A stretch of DNA of 56,377 nt from assembly GCF_000621485.1 (NCBI RefSeq), contig NZ_JHYF01000019.1, forward strand, positions 1 through 56,377. The letters run 5' to 3'. Below the pieces are notes generated by a model, which saw only the letters and a list, made by a program, of their open reading frames with translations, was not told where the DNA came from and did no database searches. The position numbers and the translations under genes are program-made. Position 1 is the stretch's first letter. Every line of letters begins with the position of its first letter. This document shows positions 35,351 through 44,110 of the stretch, piece after piece. The DNA is from Alkaliphilus transvaalensis ATCC 700919. Lineage in GTDB: Bacteria > Bacillota > Clostridia > Peptostreptococcales > Natronincolaceae.

Positions 35351-35779
35351 ATGATAAGAAGAAATACTAGAGTTGCAGTTATCGCTTTGGGATTAATTGC
35401 CCTTATGGGGTCTGCAAGCTTTGCATCTTCAGAAGAAGTTACTGTGAGAGAAAGATTTTTGGGTTTTCGAGAAAGAATAGCATCTTTTGAAAGAAAGATA
35501 CAGAACACAGACCTTACAAAAGAAGAGTGGTTAGAGGAAAAGAAAATAGATTTTGAAAATAAAAGAGAAGAAATGTTGGAACATAAGTTTCAATTAATTG
35601 ATGAAAAAGTAAAAGCTGGAGATATGACAGAAGAAGAGGCAGCGGCTCTAAAAGAAAAGATACAAGAAAGAATGGAAAACTTTGAAGGTAGGGGTAGAGG
35701 GTTTAGAAAAATACAAGGAAATAGAAGGATAAATGAAAATTGTATAAGGGATTTAGACGAAAGTGGTAAAGAAATTTAG
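35351..35779 (+). CDS. Small exported helical protein, Spy/CpxP- or DUF2680-like
   Basis: 142 aa. Sec signal peptide (residues 1-26, ending ASFASSEE). The mature part is almost entirely charged helix (EEWLEEKKIDFENKREEMLEHK, GDMTEEEAAALKEKIQERMENF) with a Gly/Arg tail. The pattern is like small exported DUF2680 or Spy-type proteins. Its position just before a two-component system suggests an envelope-stress function or a target of that system; this is inference from context. Confidence 0.75.
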   Translation: MIRRNTRVAVIALGLIALMGSASFASSEEVTVRERFLGFRERIASFERKIQNTDLTKEEWLEEKKIDFENKREEMLEHKFQLIDEKVKAGDMTEEEAAALKEKIQERMENFEGRGRGFRKIQGNRRINENCIRDLDESGKEI

Positions 35780-35838
35780 ATAAAGGACCTAGAAAAGAAA
35801 GAATCAATTTGCCTTAGGGTAGACTAATTGGATATAAT

Positions 35839-35870
35839 AAAAACACCATATCTTTGGTGTTTTTATTTAT
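35839..35870 (+). terminator. Terminator between exported protein and response regulator
   Basis: A 10-bp perfect stem (35839-35848 with 35855-35864), loop TATCTT, then T-rich sequence. Confidence 0.85.
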
Positions 35871-35890
35871 TTTGAATAGAGGTGACAAAT

Positions 35891-36568
35891 ATGGTAGGTG
35901 CAAATATATTGCTAGTGGAAGATGAAGAGAAACTGAGAAAGTTGGTTTCAACCTATTTAAAAAGGGAAATGGTTAATGTCTATGAAGCGGCAGACGGTGA
36001 AGAAGCCCTACGGTTATGGAATGAAAAATCAATTAATATGGTTATTTTAGATGTTATGTTACCCCACTATGATGGGTGGGCAATATGTAAGCGGATTCGA
36101 GAAACCAGTAATGTACCAATTTTAATGCTAACTGCCCGTGGAGAAGAGAGCGACAAGCTTTTTGGATTTGAATTGGGAGCCGACGACTATATGACAAAGC
36201 CCTTTAGTGTAAAGGAGTTAGTAGCTAGAGTTAAAGCCCTTTTAAAGCGTAGTCAGCAGCAGGTATCTACAGAGATGGTCTTTATTGATGATATTAAAGT
36301 AGACAAAAAATCCCATCAAGCCTTTTTAAATAATGAGCTACTTCAATTGAGTCCTAAAGAATATGATCTACTACTTTATTTTATCCACAATCAAAACAAA
36401 GCCCTTACAAGAGAATTGCTTTTAGATGGCGTATGGGGATATGATTATTATGGAGACTTAAGAACGGTAGATACCCACGTAAAAAGATTAAGACAGAAGC
36501 TTAAAGAAAGTGGAAAGAGAATTGTAACCGTTAGGGGTGTGGGATACCGTTTTGAGGTGAAGGAATAA
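35891..36568 (+). CDS. OmpR-family response regulator
   Basis: 225 aa. Receiver domain with the acidic pair in LLVEDEEKL, phospho-acceptor Asp in VILDVMLP (about residue 53), Thr in LMLTARGEE and Lys in YMTKPFS. A winged-helix DNA-binding domain follows (LQLSPKEYDLLLYF, RTVDTHVKRLRQKLKE, TVRGVGYRFE). ATG 35891 is preferred: AGAGGTGA lies 6 nt upstream, and a GTG at 35882 would overlap it. Partner kinase overlaps by 1 bp. Confidence 0.95.
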   Translation: MVGANILLVEDEEKLRKLVSTYLKREMVNVYEAADGEEALRLWNEKSINMVILDVMLPHYDGWAICKRIRETSNVPILMLTARGEESDKLFGFELGADDYMTKPFSVKELVARVKALLKRSQQQVSTEMVFIDDIKVDKKSHQAFLNNELLQLSPKEYDLLLYFIHNQNKALTRELLLDGVWGYDYYGDLRTVDTHVKRLRQKLKESGKRIVTVRGVGYRFEVKE

Positions 36569-37989
36569 TGAAAAAAACAATTTTTTCAAAGCTATTTATA
36601 TTATTTATTGCGTTTTCCTTTGCAATAGTGGGGTTGCTTTGGTTTTTACAAGCTAATTTCTTTACAGACTTTTATGAAGGGCAAAAAATTAATCAAATGA
36701 AGCTTTATGTCGAGGAAATCGAGGATCAAATAAAGAAAGAGGGTTTTTCCTATGGAACCCAAGAAAATATTAATGACGTTGCATCTATTTTAAATGGTAG
36801 TATAAGAATTATGGATGCTAGAGGACGCTTAGTTTACCAAACGGGTACAATTATGGGAATCACAAGAGTTCAAGCTGTTCCAGGAGAAATATGGGAGCGG
36901 GTATATCGAGGAGAAGGTATAATTTATAAACTACCGGGTGATATGAGAAGGTTAGATACATTAGCCTTAATTAGACCTATTGACAACCACAACTACTATA
37001 TCATACTACAAACACCTATACAGCCTATTGAGGAAGCTATCTCAATAGCACAACAGTTTAATCTTTATATTCTAATGGGCGGATTAATTTTAGCAATGAT
37101 TTTATCATTGGTTTTTTCTAAAACCATAACAAGTCCTTTAATTAAATTAAATAAGGTAGTAAGGGAGATGGGAGATCTTAATTTTGATAGCCAGTGGGAC
37201 GACCCACGGCAGGATGAAATTGGACAGCTAGGTGAAACCTTCAATTTTTTATCAAATGAGCTAAAAATAACCTTTAATGAGCTCCAAGAAGAATTAAATA
37301 AAGAAAAGAATTTAGATAAGATGAGAAAGCAGTTTGTAGCCCGTGTATCCCACGAATTACAGACTCCCATCGCACTAATTCAAGGTTATACAGAAGCGTT
37401 ACAGGATGGTGTAGCAACAAATGAGGAAGAAAAAGAAGAGTACTATCATATTATAGAAGAAGAAATAGATAGAATGAGTACAATGGTAAAGGATTTATTA
37501 GATTTAAGTCAATTAGAATCGGGAAACTTTAAGGTGGATGTAGAGCTATTTGAAATAGCCATTTTAATAGATCGACTTTTATTTAAATTTGATGTATTAG
37601 TGAAGGAGAAATCAATTCACTTGCAAATAAAAGGTGATTTGGGAGAAACCACTGTTCTAGGAGATGAGTACAGAATAGAGCAAGTGTTAAGTAATCTAAT
37701 TCAAAATGCAATTAGTCATACAGGAAATGAAGGAAAAATAGAAATATCCTTAAAGGATTTAGGAGAAAGAATTTGGATCGGAGTCTTCAATGAAGGGCCT
37801 GCAATAAAAGAAGATGACTTAAGTTATATTTGGGAGAGCTTTTATAAAGAGAAGGATAAAAAAATAGGTACTGGGTTAGGTCTTGCTATTGTAAGAAGTG
37901 TTCTCGAGCTGCACGGAAGTCAATATGGGGTAGAAAATGTTGAAGGAGGGGTTCTATTTTTCTTTGATATAAAGAAAAGTAATACTTAG
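36568..37989 (+). CDS. Membrane sensor histidine kinase
   Basis: 473 aa. Two membrane helices (about 8-30 and 166-186) enclose an extracytoplasmic sensor of about 135 residues. Then HAMP (TSPLIKLNKVVREMGDLNF), a dimerisation/phospho-acceptor helix with the phospho-His in RVSHELQTPIALIQGY, and the ATPase domain with N-box NLIQNAISHT and G-box GTGLGLAIV. ATG overlaps the regulator stop (TAATG). Confidence 0.95.
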   Translation: MKKTIFSKLFILFIAFSFAIVGLLWFLQANFFTDFYEGQKINQMKLYVEEIEDQIKKEGFSYGTQENINDVASILNGSIRIMDARGRLVYQTGTIMGITRVQAVPGEIWERVYRGEGIIYKLPGDMRRLDTLALIRPIDNHNYYIILQTPIQPIEEAISIAQQFNLYILMGGLILAMILSLVFSKTITSPLIKLNKVVREMGDLNFDSQWDDPRQDEIGQLGETFNFLSNELKITFNELQEELNKEKNLDKMRKQFVARVSHELQTPIALIQGYTEALQDGVATNEEEKEEYYHIIEEEIDRMSTMVKDLLDLSQLESGNFKVDVELFEIAILIDRLLFKFDVLVKEKSIHLQIKGDLGETTVLGDEYRIEQVLSNLIQNAISHTGNEGKIEISLKDLGERIWIGVFNEGPAIKEDDLSYIWESFYKEKDKKIGTGLGLAIVRSVLELHGSQYGVENVEGGVLFFFDIKKSNT

Positions 37990-38006
37990 TATTAGGAGGC
38001 AAAACA

Positions 38007-38651
38007 ATGAAGGTCGATTTAATAAAAAGAATAACCAAGATAGCAATTGTTTTAATAGTAATAACCCTATTATTACGATATGGTGGGGCAATACAACACC
38101 GAGTAGATATTGATAAAATACAGGCCTTTGTTGAATCTTTTGGCATATGGGGGGTATTGGTATTTATAATATTTGCAGCTCTAAGACCCTTCCTATTCAT
38201 TCCTAGTGCCATAACATTTGTTTTGGGGGGCGTTATTTTTGGAACTTTACTTGGAAGTCTAGTTAGTCTTATAGGACTTTTAGCGGGTTCTAGTTTATGT
38301 TATCTATTAGCAAGTAAGTTTCAAGGGGTTTTTTCAAAGTTTGTTGGGGATAAATATATTGCAAAGTTAGAGAAAATCAAAGAAAAAGATGCAATAAAGA
38401 CATTATTTATGATGAGGGTAACCCCTGGGTTTCCCATCGATCCTGTTAGTTATGGTGCGGGTTTAACTGGAATAAATTATTATGACTTTTTCTTAGGTAC
38501 CCTATTGGGTATCGGACCAAAGGTTTTCCTTTATACATTTTTAGGGGACGGAATAGAAGACCTAGTATCTATTCGGACAATAGGGGTCTTTATTGTTTTA
38601 TTTTTGTTTGCCCTGTTACCTATTTTTGTTAAGAAGAGTAAGTTAGAATAG
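38007..38651 (+). CDS. TVP38/TMEM64 (DedA-like) family membrane protein
   Basis: 214 aa with about five membrane segments. Family blocks: LRPFLFIPSAITFVLGGVIFG, GLLAGSSLCYLLASKFQG, MRVTPGFPIDPVSYGAGLTGI. Members are linked to lipid scrambling and membrane integrity. It follows the histidine kinase by 17 bp with AGGAGG, so it is probably part of the same transcript and perhaps the same envelope response. Confidence 0.9.
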   Translation: MKVDLIKRITKIAIVLIVITLLLRYGGAIQHRVDIDKIQAFVESFGIWGVLVFIIFAALRPFLFIPSAITFVLGGVIFGTLLGSLVSLIGLLAGSSLCYLLASKFQGVFSKFVGDKYIAKLEKIKEKDAIKTLFMMRVTPGFPIDPVSYGAGLTGINYYDFFLGTLLGIGPKVFLYTFLGDGIEDLVSIRTIGVFIVLFLFALLPIFVKKSKLE

Positions 38652-38720
38652 GCTAAAAAGGTATTTTCATAAACATGTGGAGCCAATAGAAGTAAAATAA
38701 ATAATGATGAAGTAAAAAAT

Positions 38721-38748
38721 AACCTCTACAACTAGTAGGGGTTTTATT
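38721..38748 (+). terminator. Terminator before the Tad/type VII locus
   Basis: Stem AACCTCTAC (38721-38729) with GTAGGGGTT (38735-38743), then T-rich tail. Confidence 0.75.
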
Positions 38749-39100
38749 ACTAATTATGCTATTTTTGCTTAGGAATTTATAACCCTTCAAAATGGGACTT
38801 TAGTCCTGATGGCCTGAAAGCTAGTAATTTCAATATGAAAAAAGCAAAATGTCAGAACATGTCGAATTTTGAGGGTAATAAATACCAATTATGGAAGGAT
38901 AATAAAAAAATTTGACGAAGTTAGGAAATTATAACATAAAAAACACAAAGTTCAAAAATATGGTTAAAAGAGTATTTAAGTGGATAAATAGATAAAAATG
39001 TATAGACTAGTGCAAACAAAGGCCTATATACAGATAACAATTTGTTTATGCATTGCATATACATTTAAATTACAATAAATCAAAACTAGGAGGAATTACT
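38749..39100 (+). promoter_or_regulatory. Leader/promoter region of the Tad/type VII operon
   Basis: About 350 bp without a gene. It contains a palindrome GGACTTTAGTCC (38795-38806) and a weak promoter candidate, TTGACG (38912-38917) with a poor -10 17 nt later. If that promoter is right, the leader is about 160 nt. No standard riboswitch consensus was recognised. Confidence 0.45.
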
Positions 39101-39505
39101 ATGGAATTAGCCTTCTTTAGTTTACTACTCTTATGTTCCATATACGATATTAGGAAAAGAATTATCCCAAATAACATAATCCTTGGAATTTTAATGTTAG
39201 GATTATTCAGACTGATAGTTAGTGCTATGGACATTGGTTCATTATGGGGATTTTTTATACCAGCCTTTCCTCTTTTAGTTGTAAAGTTTTTTAATCCAAA
39301 ATATATTGGAGCAGGTGATATTAAATTACTTATGGCTATTGGTGTATGGGTAGGTTATAAAAGTAATATTTTAGTATATATCTTGGCCTGTACTTTAGCT
39401 CTGGTTTGGGCCCTTCTTCATATAACACTAAAAAAACAAATAAAAACCGTACCCTTTGCTCCATTTATAACAGTTGCTGTGGCTATTACAGTGGCTATGA
39501 TATAA
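39101..39505 (+). CDS. A24 prepilin peptidase, TadV/CpaA-like
   Basis: 134-aa membrane aspartyl protease that would cleave and ready pilins or pseudopilins. Both catalytic aspartates are in place: YDIRKRIIPN near residue 15 and GAGDIKL near residue 70. About four or five membrane helices; it lacks the N-methylase domain of PilD, as Tad-type peptidases do. ATG 39101 follows AGGAGG. First gene of the long locus. Its likely substrates are the small membrane proteins at 45993-47197. Confidence 0.9.
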   Translation: MELAFFSLLLLCSIYDIRKRIIPNNIILGILMLGLFRLIVSAMDIGSLWGFFIPAFPLLVVKFFNPKYIGAGDIKLLMAIGVWVGYKSNILVYILACTLALVWALLHITLKKQIKTVPFAPFITVAVAITVAMI

Positions 39506-39559
39506 GATACAAGATGTACTTTAAAAGATAGGTAAAAAATGAAAACGGTAGGTGATGAT

Positions 39560-40924
39560 ATGAGAACCCTTCTAATTGCAGGTGTAAAACATGAAATTGT
39601 TAAAAATTATTTAAATAAAAAGGTTGATGTAGTCAATACAAAGGAGCTCTCCCTTAATTCTGCGGCAGACTTTATACTTGAGACTGGTATAGTCTTCGAT
39701 AACATATTGGTTTTAAAGGACGCAGTACCAAACCAAGATTATAATATGATAGATACTTTTACAGAATTATTTACTTTATTAGAAACAAAGTATAATGGAC
39801 TACCAACAATAGTATTTCTTAGTAATGATCCTATTCAAGGGAAAAAAATAAATAATATCAGCAAAAGATATTCAATGTTTCATTTATTAATTTATGATGA
39901 GACGAGGCTACCTAGTATTGCCTATCATAAAGCCTTAGAAGTAATAAACGATAGGCAAAAGGGAAGTAGCCAACAAAAAAATCTAAAAAAGGCACCAAAT
40001 AATGAATCAATAGATAAAGAAAAGAAATCATCATTTTTTGATCGTTTTAGAAAGAAAGCTAAGGATGACACTTCAGTTGAAGCCAGAGATAGTCTATCAA
40101 AGGAAATAGAAAAGATAAGTAAAGGAATAAGTAGAGTAGTGGCGATTACTGGACATAGAGGAATGGGTTTAACCAGCACTGTAGTGAATGTGGCATATGA
40201 AGCAAATAAAAGAGGGTTAAGTACAATTATAGTTGATCTAGATATAGATTATCGTAGTACTAATATGTATTTTAATGGGTTTTACGAGTTTTCCCAAGAG
40301 GACGAAGATATTAGTGCATCACTAATAAGAACATTAGCAAAACCTCAAGACTACCAAACCACTGCTTATCAAGTTAAGGATGACTTGTGGTTAACTTCGC
40401 TGTCCTACCAATTTGATGATAAAAGATTAATTCAACAACTTTATTCTTGTAATAGATTGATTGGGCTAATTTCTGTATTAAGGCAAAAATTTAATCTTGT
40501 GATTGTAGATTTACCTATGGACCTACTGAAGGAATTTCAAGAGGCCTTAATCCATATAGATGTTTTTGGCTTATGTGTGCCTAATAACTTACATGGAATA
40601 TTTAATACTCTAAAAAATATTGAGAATGTATTAGATGATCAACAAATTACTTATTTAAATGCTAAAACAAAGGTTATTGTAACTAAGTATAATGACAGGG
40701 CTAAATTCCAAGGAGAGATTTTCACAGCAGAAAAAGTTTGTGAAGTCCTTACTTCAGATCTATCTGAAAACTTCAATATAGATACACCTTTAGCCGGTTT
40801 TGTACCCTATAGCCCTAACTTTGATGAGCAAATAGAGAGTGATATTCCTATTGTAAATAGTACTGGTGAGTACACAAGTGCCTATGCCAATATACTTTTA
40901 AGATTGATGGAAGGAGTTAAGTAA
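39560..40924 (+). CDS. TadZ/CpaE-like protein with degenerate P-loop
   Basis: 454 aa. An N-terminal receiver-like region (about 1-125) and a Lys/Asp-rich linker lead to a MinD/ParA-type domain from about residue 190. The expected P-loop reads GHRGMGLTS (about 198-206), with Leu where the nucleotide-binding Lys should be. The next switch segment VDLDIDYRSTNMYF keeps its aspartates. TadZ/CpaE proteins place Tad machines at the membrane; this one probably acts by binding rather than hydrolysis. ATG 39560 is preferred because GGTAGGTGATG stands directly before it; 39539 is the alternative. Confidence 0.8.
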   Translation: MRTLLIAGVKHEIVKNYLNKKVDVVNTKELSLNSAADFILETGIVFDNILVLKDAVPNQDYNMIDTFTELFTLLETKYNGLPTIVFLSNDPIQGKKINNISKRYSMFHLLIYDETRLPSIAYHKALEVINDRQKGSSQQKNLKKAPNNESIDKEKKSSFFDRFRKKAKDDTSVEARDSLSKEIEKISKGISRVVAITGHRGMGLTSTVVNVAYEANKRGLSTIIVDLDIDYRSTNMYFNGFYEFSQEDEDISASLIRTLAKPQDYQTTAYQVKDDLWLTSLSYQFDDKRLIQQLYSCNRLIGLISVLRQKFNLVIVDLPMDLLKEFQEALIHIDVFGLCVPNNLHGIFNTLKNIENVLDDQQITYLNAKTKVIVTKYNDRAKFQGEIFTAEKVCEVLTSDLSENFNIDTPLAGFVPYSPNFDEQIESDIPIVNSTGEYTSAYANILLRLMEGVK

Positions 40925-40926
40925 AA

Positions 40927-41793
40927 GTGAAACTAAATACGGTAAAAAATATAGCCCCAAATAAAAATCTATTTAAAAAAATTGCAACACTATTAATCAG
41001 TATTACAGTAATCATTATTTCTTTTATTGTACTTACTAATGCCGATAAAGCTGCTAAAGACACAGTGTCGGTTATTAGAATAAAGGCAAGTGAAGGGTTA
41101 CCTGCTTATTCTATGATAACTGAGGACAATATTGAAAAGTATAGCATCATTAGAAAAGAATACAACAAGGATATGATATTAGCCGAGGATATAGAAGATG
41201 CATTAAATAAATATAACCAATATTTCTTAAGAGATAAAAGTATTATACATAAGGATCAAATTACTGATGTAAGACCTAAAATAAATGAATGGTTATATGA
41301 ATTAGATGATGAATACGAAATTTTAATTCTTCCCTTCAATAACGTTGAGCTGGGAGGAAGTATATTAAAGCCAGGCGACCAAGTAAGGATCAGGGTATCC
41401 TATGAATCCGATGAAGAAGATACCGATACTGCCAATGACTTTGATGACTTTAACCCTAATTTGGGGAATCAAAGTAATAACAAGCGAAACATCAAGACGG
41501 ATATGCTTTTTGAAAGTATTGAGATTATAGACATGCTTAATGCTAATAACTACTCAATATATGAGATGTATAAAGACATTCTTAACCTTAGCGAAGACGA
41601 AAGACATGAAATTATGCAAAGTGAAGATTTTATCAAGAATACCCAGCCTAGAGCATTAGTTCTAAAAGGAAGTAGAGAACAAATAGACACTTATGCATCA
41701 TATATAACCCATACTAACAACACTTTTTTAATTACCATTTTAAGTAGGCGTACTAGTGGTGTGTTAATAGATCAATTTCCAGGAAATCGTTAG
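40927..41793 (+). CDS. CpaB/RcpC-like SAF-domain pilus assembly protein
   Basis: 288 aa. One N-terminal membrane helix (about 18-38), then a SAF-type segment (KASEGLPAYSMITEDNIEKYSII), followed by a beta-rich domain with GGSILKPGDQVRIRVSY typical of CpaB. An acidic insert (SDEEDTDTANDFDDF) interrupts it. In Tad systems CpaB is an envelope-side assembly factor. GTG start 2 bp after the upstream stop, with AAGGAG at 40911-40916. Confidence 0.82.
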   Translation: MKLNTVKNIAPNKNLFKKIATLLISITVIIISFIVLTNADKAAKDTVSVIRIKASEGLPAYSMITEDNIEKYSIIRKEYNKDMILAEDIEDALNKYNQYFLRDKSIIHKDQITDVRPKINEWLYELDDEYEILILPFNNVELGGSILKPGDQVRIRVSYESDEEDTDTANDFDDFNPNLGNQSNNKRNIKTDMLFESIEIIDMLNANNYSIYEMYKDILNLSEDERHEIMQSEDFIKNTQPRALVLKGSREQIDTYASYITHTNNTFLITILSRRTSGVLIDQFPGNR

Positions 41794-41805
41794 GGGAGGG
41801 TGACC

Positions 41806-42627
41806 ATGTCTATAGAAAAAAGAATAGAAAGTCTTATGAAAAAAATCTCACCCCAAGAGCGTATTGGGATTGAAGAACACGTAGATAAACTAATTTACAG
41901 CGTAGTGGGCTTTATGCCCGCCTGTGATGGTGTAGATAATCCCTTATTAATCAGCAATCTTGCATACACCCTTAGTCAAAAGGGGTTAAATGTATGTGTT
42001 GTAGACTTTAAAGTATTTTACCCAAATCTATATCAATTTTTAGATGTAAAACCTAATAAAAAGGGCGACGGACTACTTAAAGTCCTTAGAAGTGATAAGG
42101 CTGATTTCAGGGATGAAATTAATGCTACAAAATATGAACGCTTATATATGCTAAATCCAAGTCCTCAGGATCTAATGGAGGAATACTTTGATATTGACTT
42201 TGAAAATGTAGAAAGAGTCATTTCAACCCTTAAAAATATGTTTGACTTAATACTAATTGATATTCCTAATATTCCCCCATTGGAGCTGTGTATAGGGGCA
42301 ATGAAGTATTGTCATATAGGGTTTTTTACATCAACAGAAAGAATAGAAGCAGCTAATAATATGATGAAACTGTTGGATTTTGCTTCCTCTATAGGGGTTA
42401 GCACAGCTAAGTTTACCAGTGTTATCCTAATGAATCTTCAAGAACTACAGTTCGATTTTAAAGTTTTAGAAGACCTAAATTTTAATGTAGCAGCAAAACT
42501 ACCGATGGTTAAATCAGCTTTAGTAGATTCTTTTGTAGGGAAACTCTATGTAAAGGACAATCCTTTGGTTAATAAATTTTTTATAACAGGTATCGACCAA
42601 TTGGCAGATAGACTGATAAATCAATAG
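41806..42627 (+). CDS. Second MinD/CpaE-like protein without a P-loop
   Basis: 273 aa. The fold is recognisable from a strand-loop-helix start (VVGFMPACDGVDNPLLISNLAY, about 33-54), VCVVDFKVFYPNLYQFLDV, and LILIDIPNIPP later. The P-loop region has no GK-T/S at all (PACDGVDNP), so nucleotide binding is doubtful. It has no receiver region, unlike the gene before CpaB. ATG 41806 follows GGGGAGGG; a GTG two codons earlier overlaps that site. Confidence 0.75.
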   Translation: MSIEKRIESLMKKISPQERIGIEEHVDKLIYSVVGFMPACDGVDNPLLISNLAYTLSQKGLNVCVVDFKVFYPNLYQFLDVKPNKKGDGLLKVLRSDKADFRDEINATKYERLYMLNPSPQDLMEEYFDIDFENVERVISTLKNMFDLILIDIPNIPPLELCIGAMKYCHIGFFTSTERIEAANNMMKLLDFASSIGVSTAKFTSVILMNLQELQFDFKVLEDLNFNVAAKLPMVKSALVDSFVGKLYVKDNPLVNKFFITGIDQLADRLINQ

Positions 42628-42640
42628 AGGAGGTGGATGC

Positions 42641-44110
42641 ATGCTTACTCGTGGAAAAGTTAGTAATATGCAACAAAAAACCTTATGGCAAGGTCAGAAC
42701 AAAGAAGAAATGGAAGACTTAAAGAATAAATACACCACTATTTCCTTTGAAGAAGCTTTAGAATTATGTCAGAAACATATTACTAAAAGTGCCAACCACT
42801 CGTTTAGGAGGGAGAATGACCCAGCAAGAAAAAGGGAGATGACTAAGGCATATATTAATGAATTTGTTGACTCTCAAAGACCAATTGTAGAAGGCTACAG
42901 CGATTTGTTTCTCTTAAAACAAGCTTTAATAAACGAAATTACCCACTATGGGCCCATAACTAAGGCAATGGAAGACCCCCAAATTGATGAGATTAGAGCC
43001 AATGGACCTCAACAGATTTTTGTAGAAAGTGGAGGACGAACATTAAAGTGGGAGCAAGGATTTACTGATAAAGAGCATATGGAGAGGATTATATCCAAGC
43101 TAATAGGAGTATCTAAAGCGAGGTTAACACCAAAGATTCCAATGGTAAATGCTAGAACAATAGAAGGTTATCGTGTAAATGCAACCCATGCAGAAATTTC
43201 TCCCTATGATGTACCTGCCTTTGTAATCCGTAAGTTTAGTAAAAAATCAATTACAGCTGAGTCAATGATGCAGAATGAATCCTTTACTAAAAACATGTAT
43301 AAGTTATTATCCCTTATACCTAAATCAGATTCATCATGGATTACAGTAGGACCAACAGGGAGCGGGAAGACCACGCTAAATGAAATTCTAGTAAAAGAAA
43401 TAGATCCTTTATCAAGGATCATTACAATAGAGAATCCTTCTGAAATGAGACTCTTAAGAAGAGAAGGAGACCAACAGTATGGAAGAATCATTAACGATGT
43501 TCTTCAATATGAGTCTGTATCCGATGATGATGATTCAAGTCCTGCTACCATGGAAAATCTTTTGATTAATGCCATGAGACAATCTCCCCATTGGCTTGGA
43601 CCGGGAGAACTTAGAACCCCAGGGGAGTTCGCAACAGCCCTCAGGGCTGCCCAAACAGGCCATTATTTCTTTACGACCCTTCACGCCGAGGGAGATCGAG
43701 ATGCAATATATAGATTCTTAACAGCTTATTTAATGGTATCCAATGAACCAGCAGAGCTGGCCCTTAGAAATATCTGTAGTGCTGTAAAATTTGTAATTTA
43801 TCAAGAAAAGTTAGCAGATGGAACTAGAAAGGTTACATCAATTTCTGAAATAACAGGATCTAATGGGTTAGAACCAATCGTAAATCCCATCTATAAGTTT
43901 ATTTGTGAAGATGTTTTAGAGGATCCTGAAACCCATAAGGTACTGAAAATTCAAGGAAGGCATAAAAGAGTAGGTGCATTATCGGAAAAGCTACAACAAT
44001 CGATGCTAAAGGCTGGAATAAAGAAAAGCCGATTCGAGTTTTTGACAAAACCACCTACAGAGGACGAAGAAGAGGTGTATATGTTCAATGAATACAATAA
44101 CGAAAATTAG
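42641..44110 (+). CDS. cpaF: CpaF/TadA-type secretion ATPase
   Basis: 489-aa hexameric secretion ATPase that would drive pilin assembly or export through the TadBC platform. An N-terminal helical domain (to about 100) is followed by ITKAMEDPQIDEIRANGPQQIFVESGG, and Walker A GPTGSGKT at 237-244. The Walker B region is MRQSPHWLGPGELRTPGE, with Glu in GPGE; the TGHYFFTTLHAEG His-box follows. Strongly diverged from textbook CpaF but with all catalytic parts. It overlaps the next gene by 23 bp. Confidence 0.92.
   Translation: MLTRGKVSNMQQKTLWQGQNKEEMEDLKNKYTTISFEEALELCQKHITKSANHSFRRENDPARKREMTKAYINEFVDSQRPIVEGYSDLFLLKQALINEITHYGPITKAMEDPQIDEIRANGPQQIFVESGGRTLKWEQGFTDKEHMERIISKLIGVSKARLTPKIPMVNARTIEGYRVNATHAEISPYDVPAFVIRKFSKKSITAESMMQNESFTKNMYKLLSLIPKSDSSWITVGPTGSGKTTLNEILVKEIDPLSRIITIENPSEMRLLRREGDQQYGRIINDVLQYESVSDDDDSSPATMENLLINAMRQSPHWLGPGELRTPGEFATALRAAQTGHYFFTTLHAEGDRDAIYRFLTAYLMVSNEPAELALRNICSAVKFVIYQEKLADGTRKVTSISEITGSNGLEPIVNPIYKFICEDVLEDPETHKVLKIQGRHKRVGALSEKLQQSMLKAGIKKSRFEFLTKPPTEDEEEVYMFNEYNNEN

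Noticed and set aside
35224-35508. Minus-strand 94-aa ORF
   Set aside because: It is antisense to the signal peptide and start of the exported protein, with no ribosome site.
38749-39100. Cyclic-di-GMP riboswitch before the pilus-like genes
   Set aside because: A GCAAACAAAGGCC stretch near 39013 is loosely similar, but the conserved stems and tetraloop receptor are not there.
42641-44110. CpaF considered as a competence or type II secretion GspE ATPase
   Set aside because: Gene order with TadB, TadC and TadV-like peptidase, and the CpaF-type N-terminal domain, fit Tad better; no tetra-Cys zinc motif of GspE is seen.
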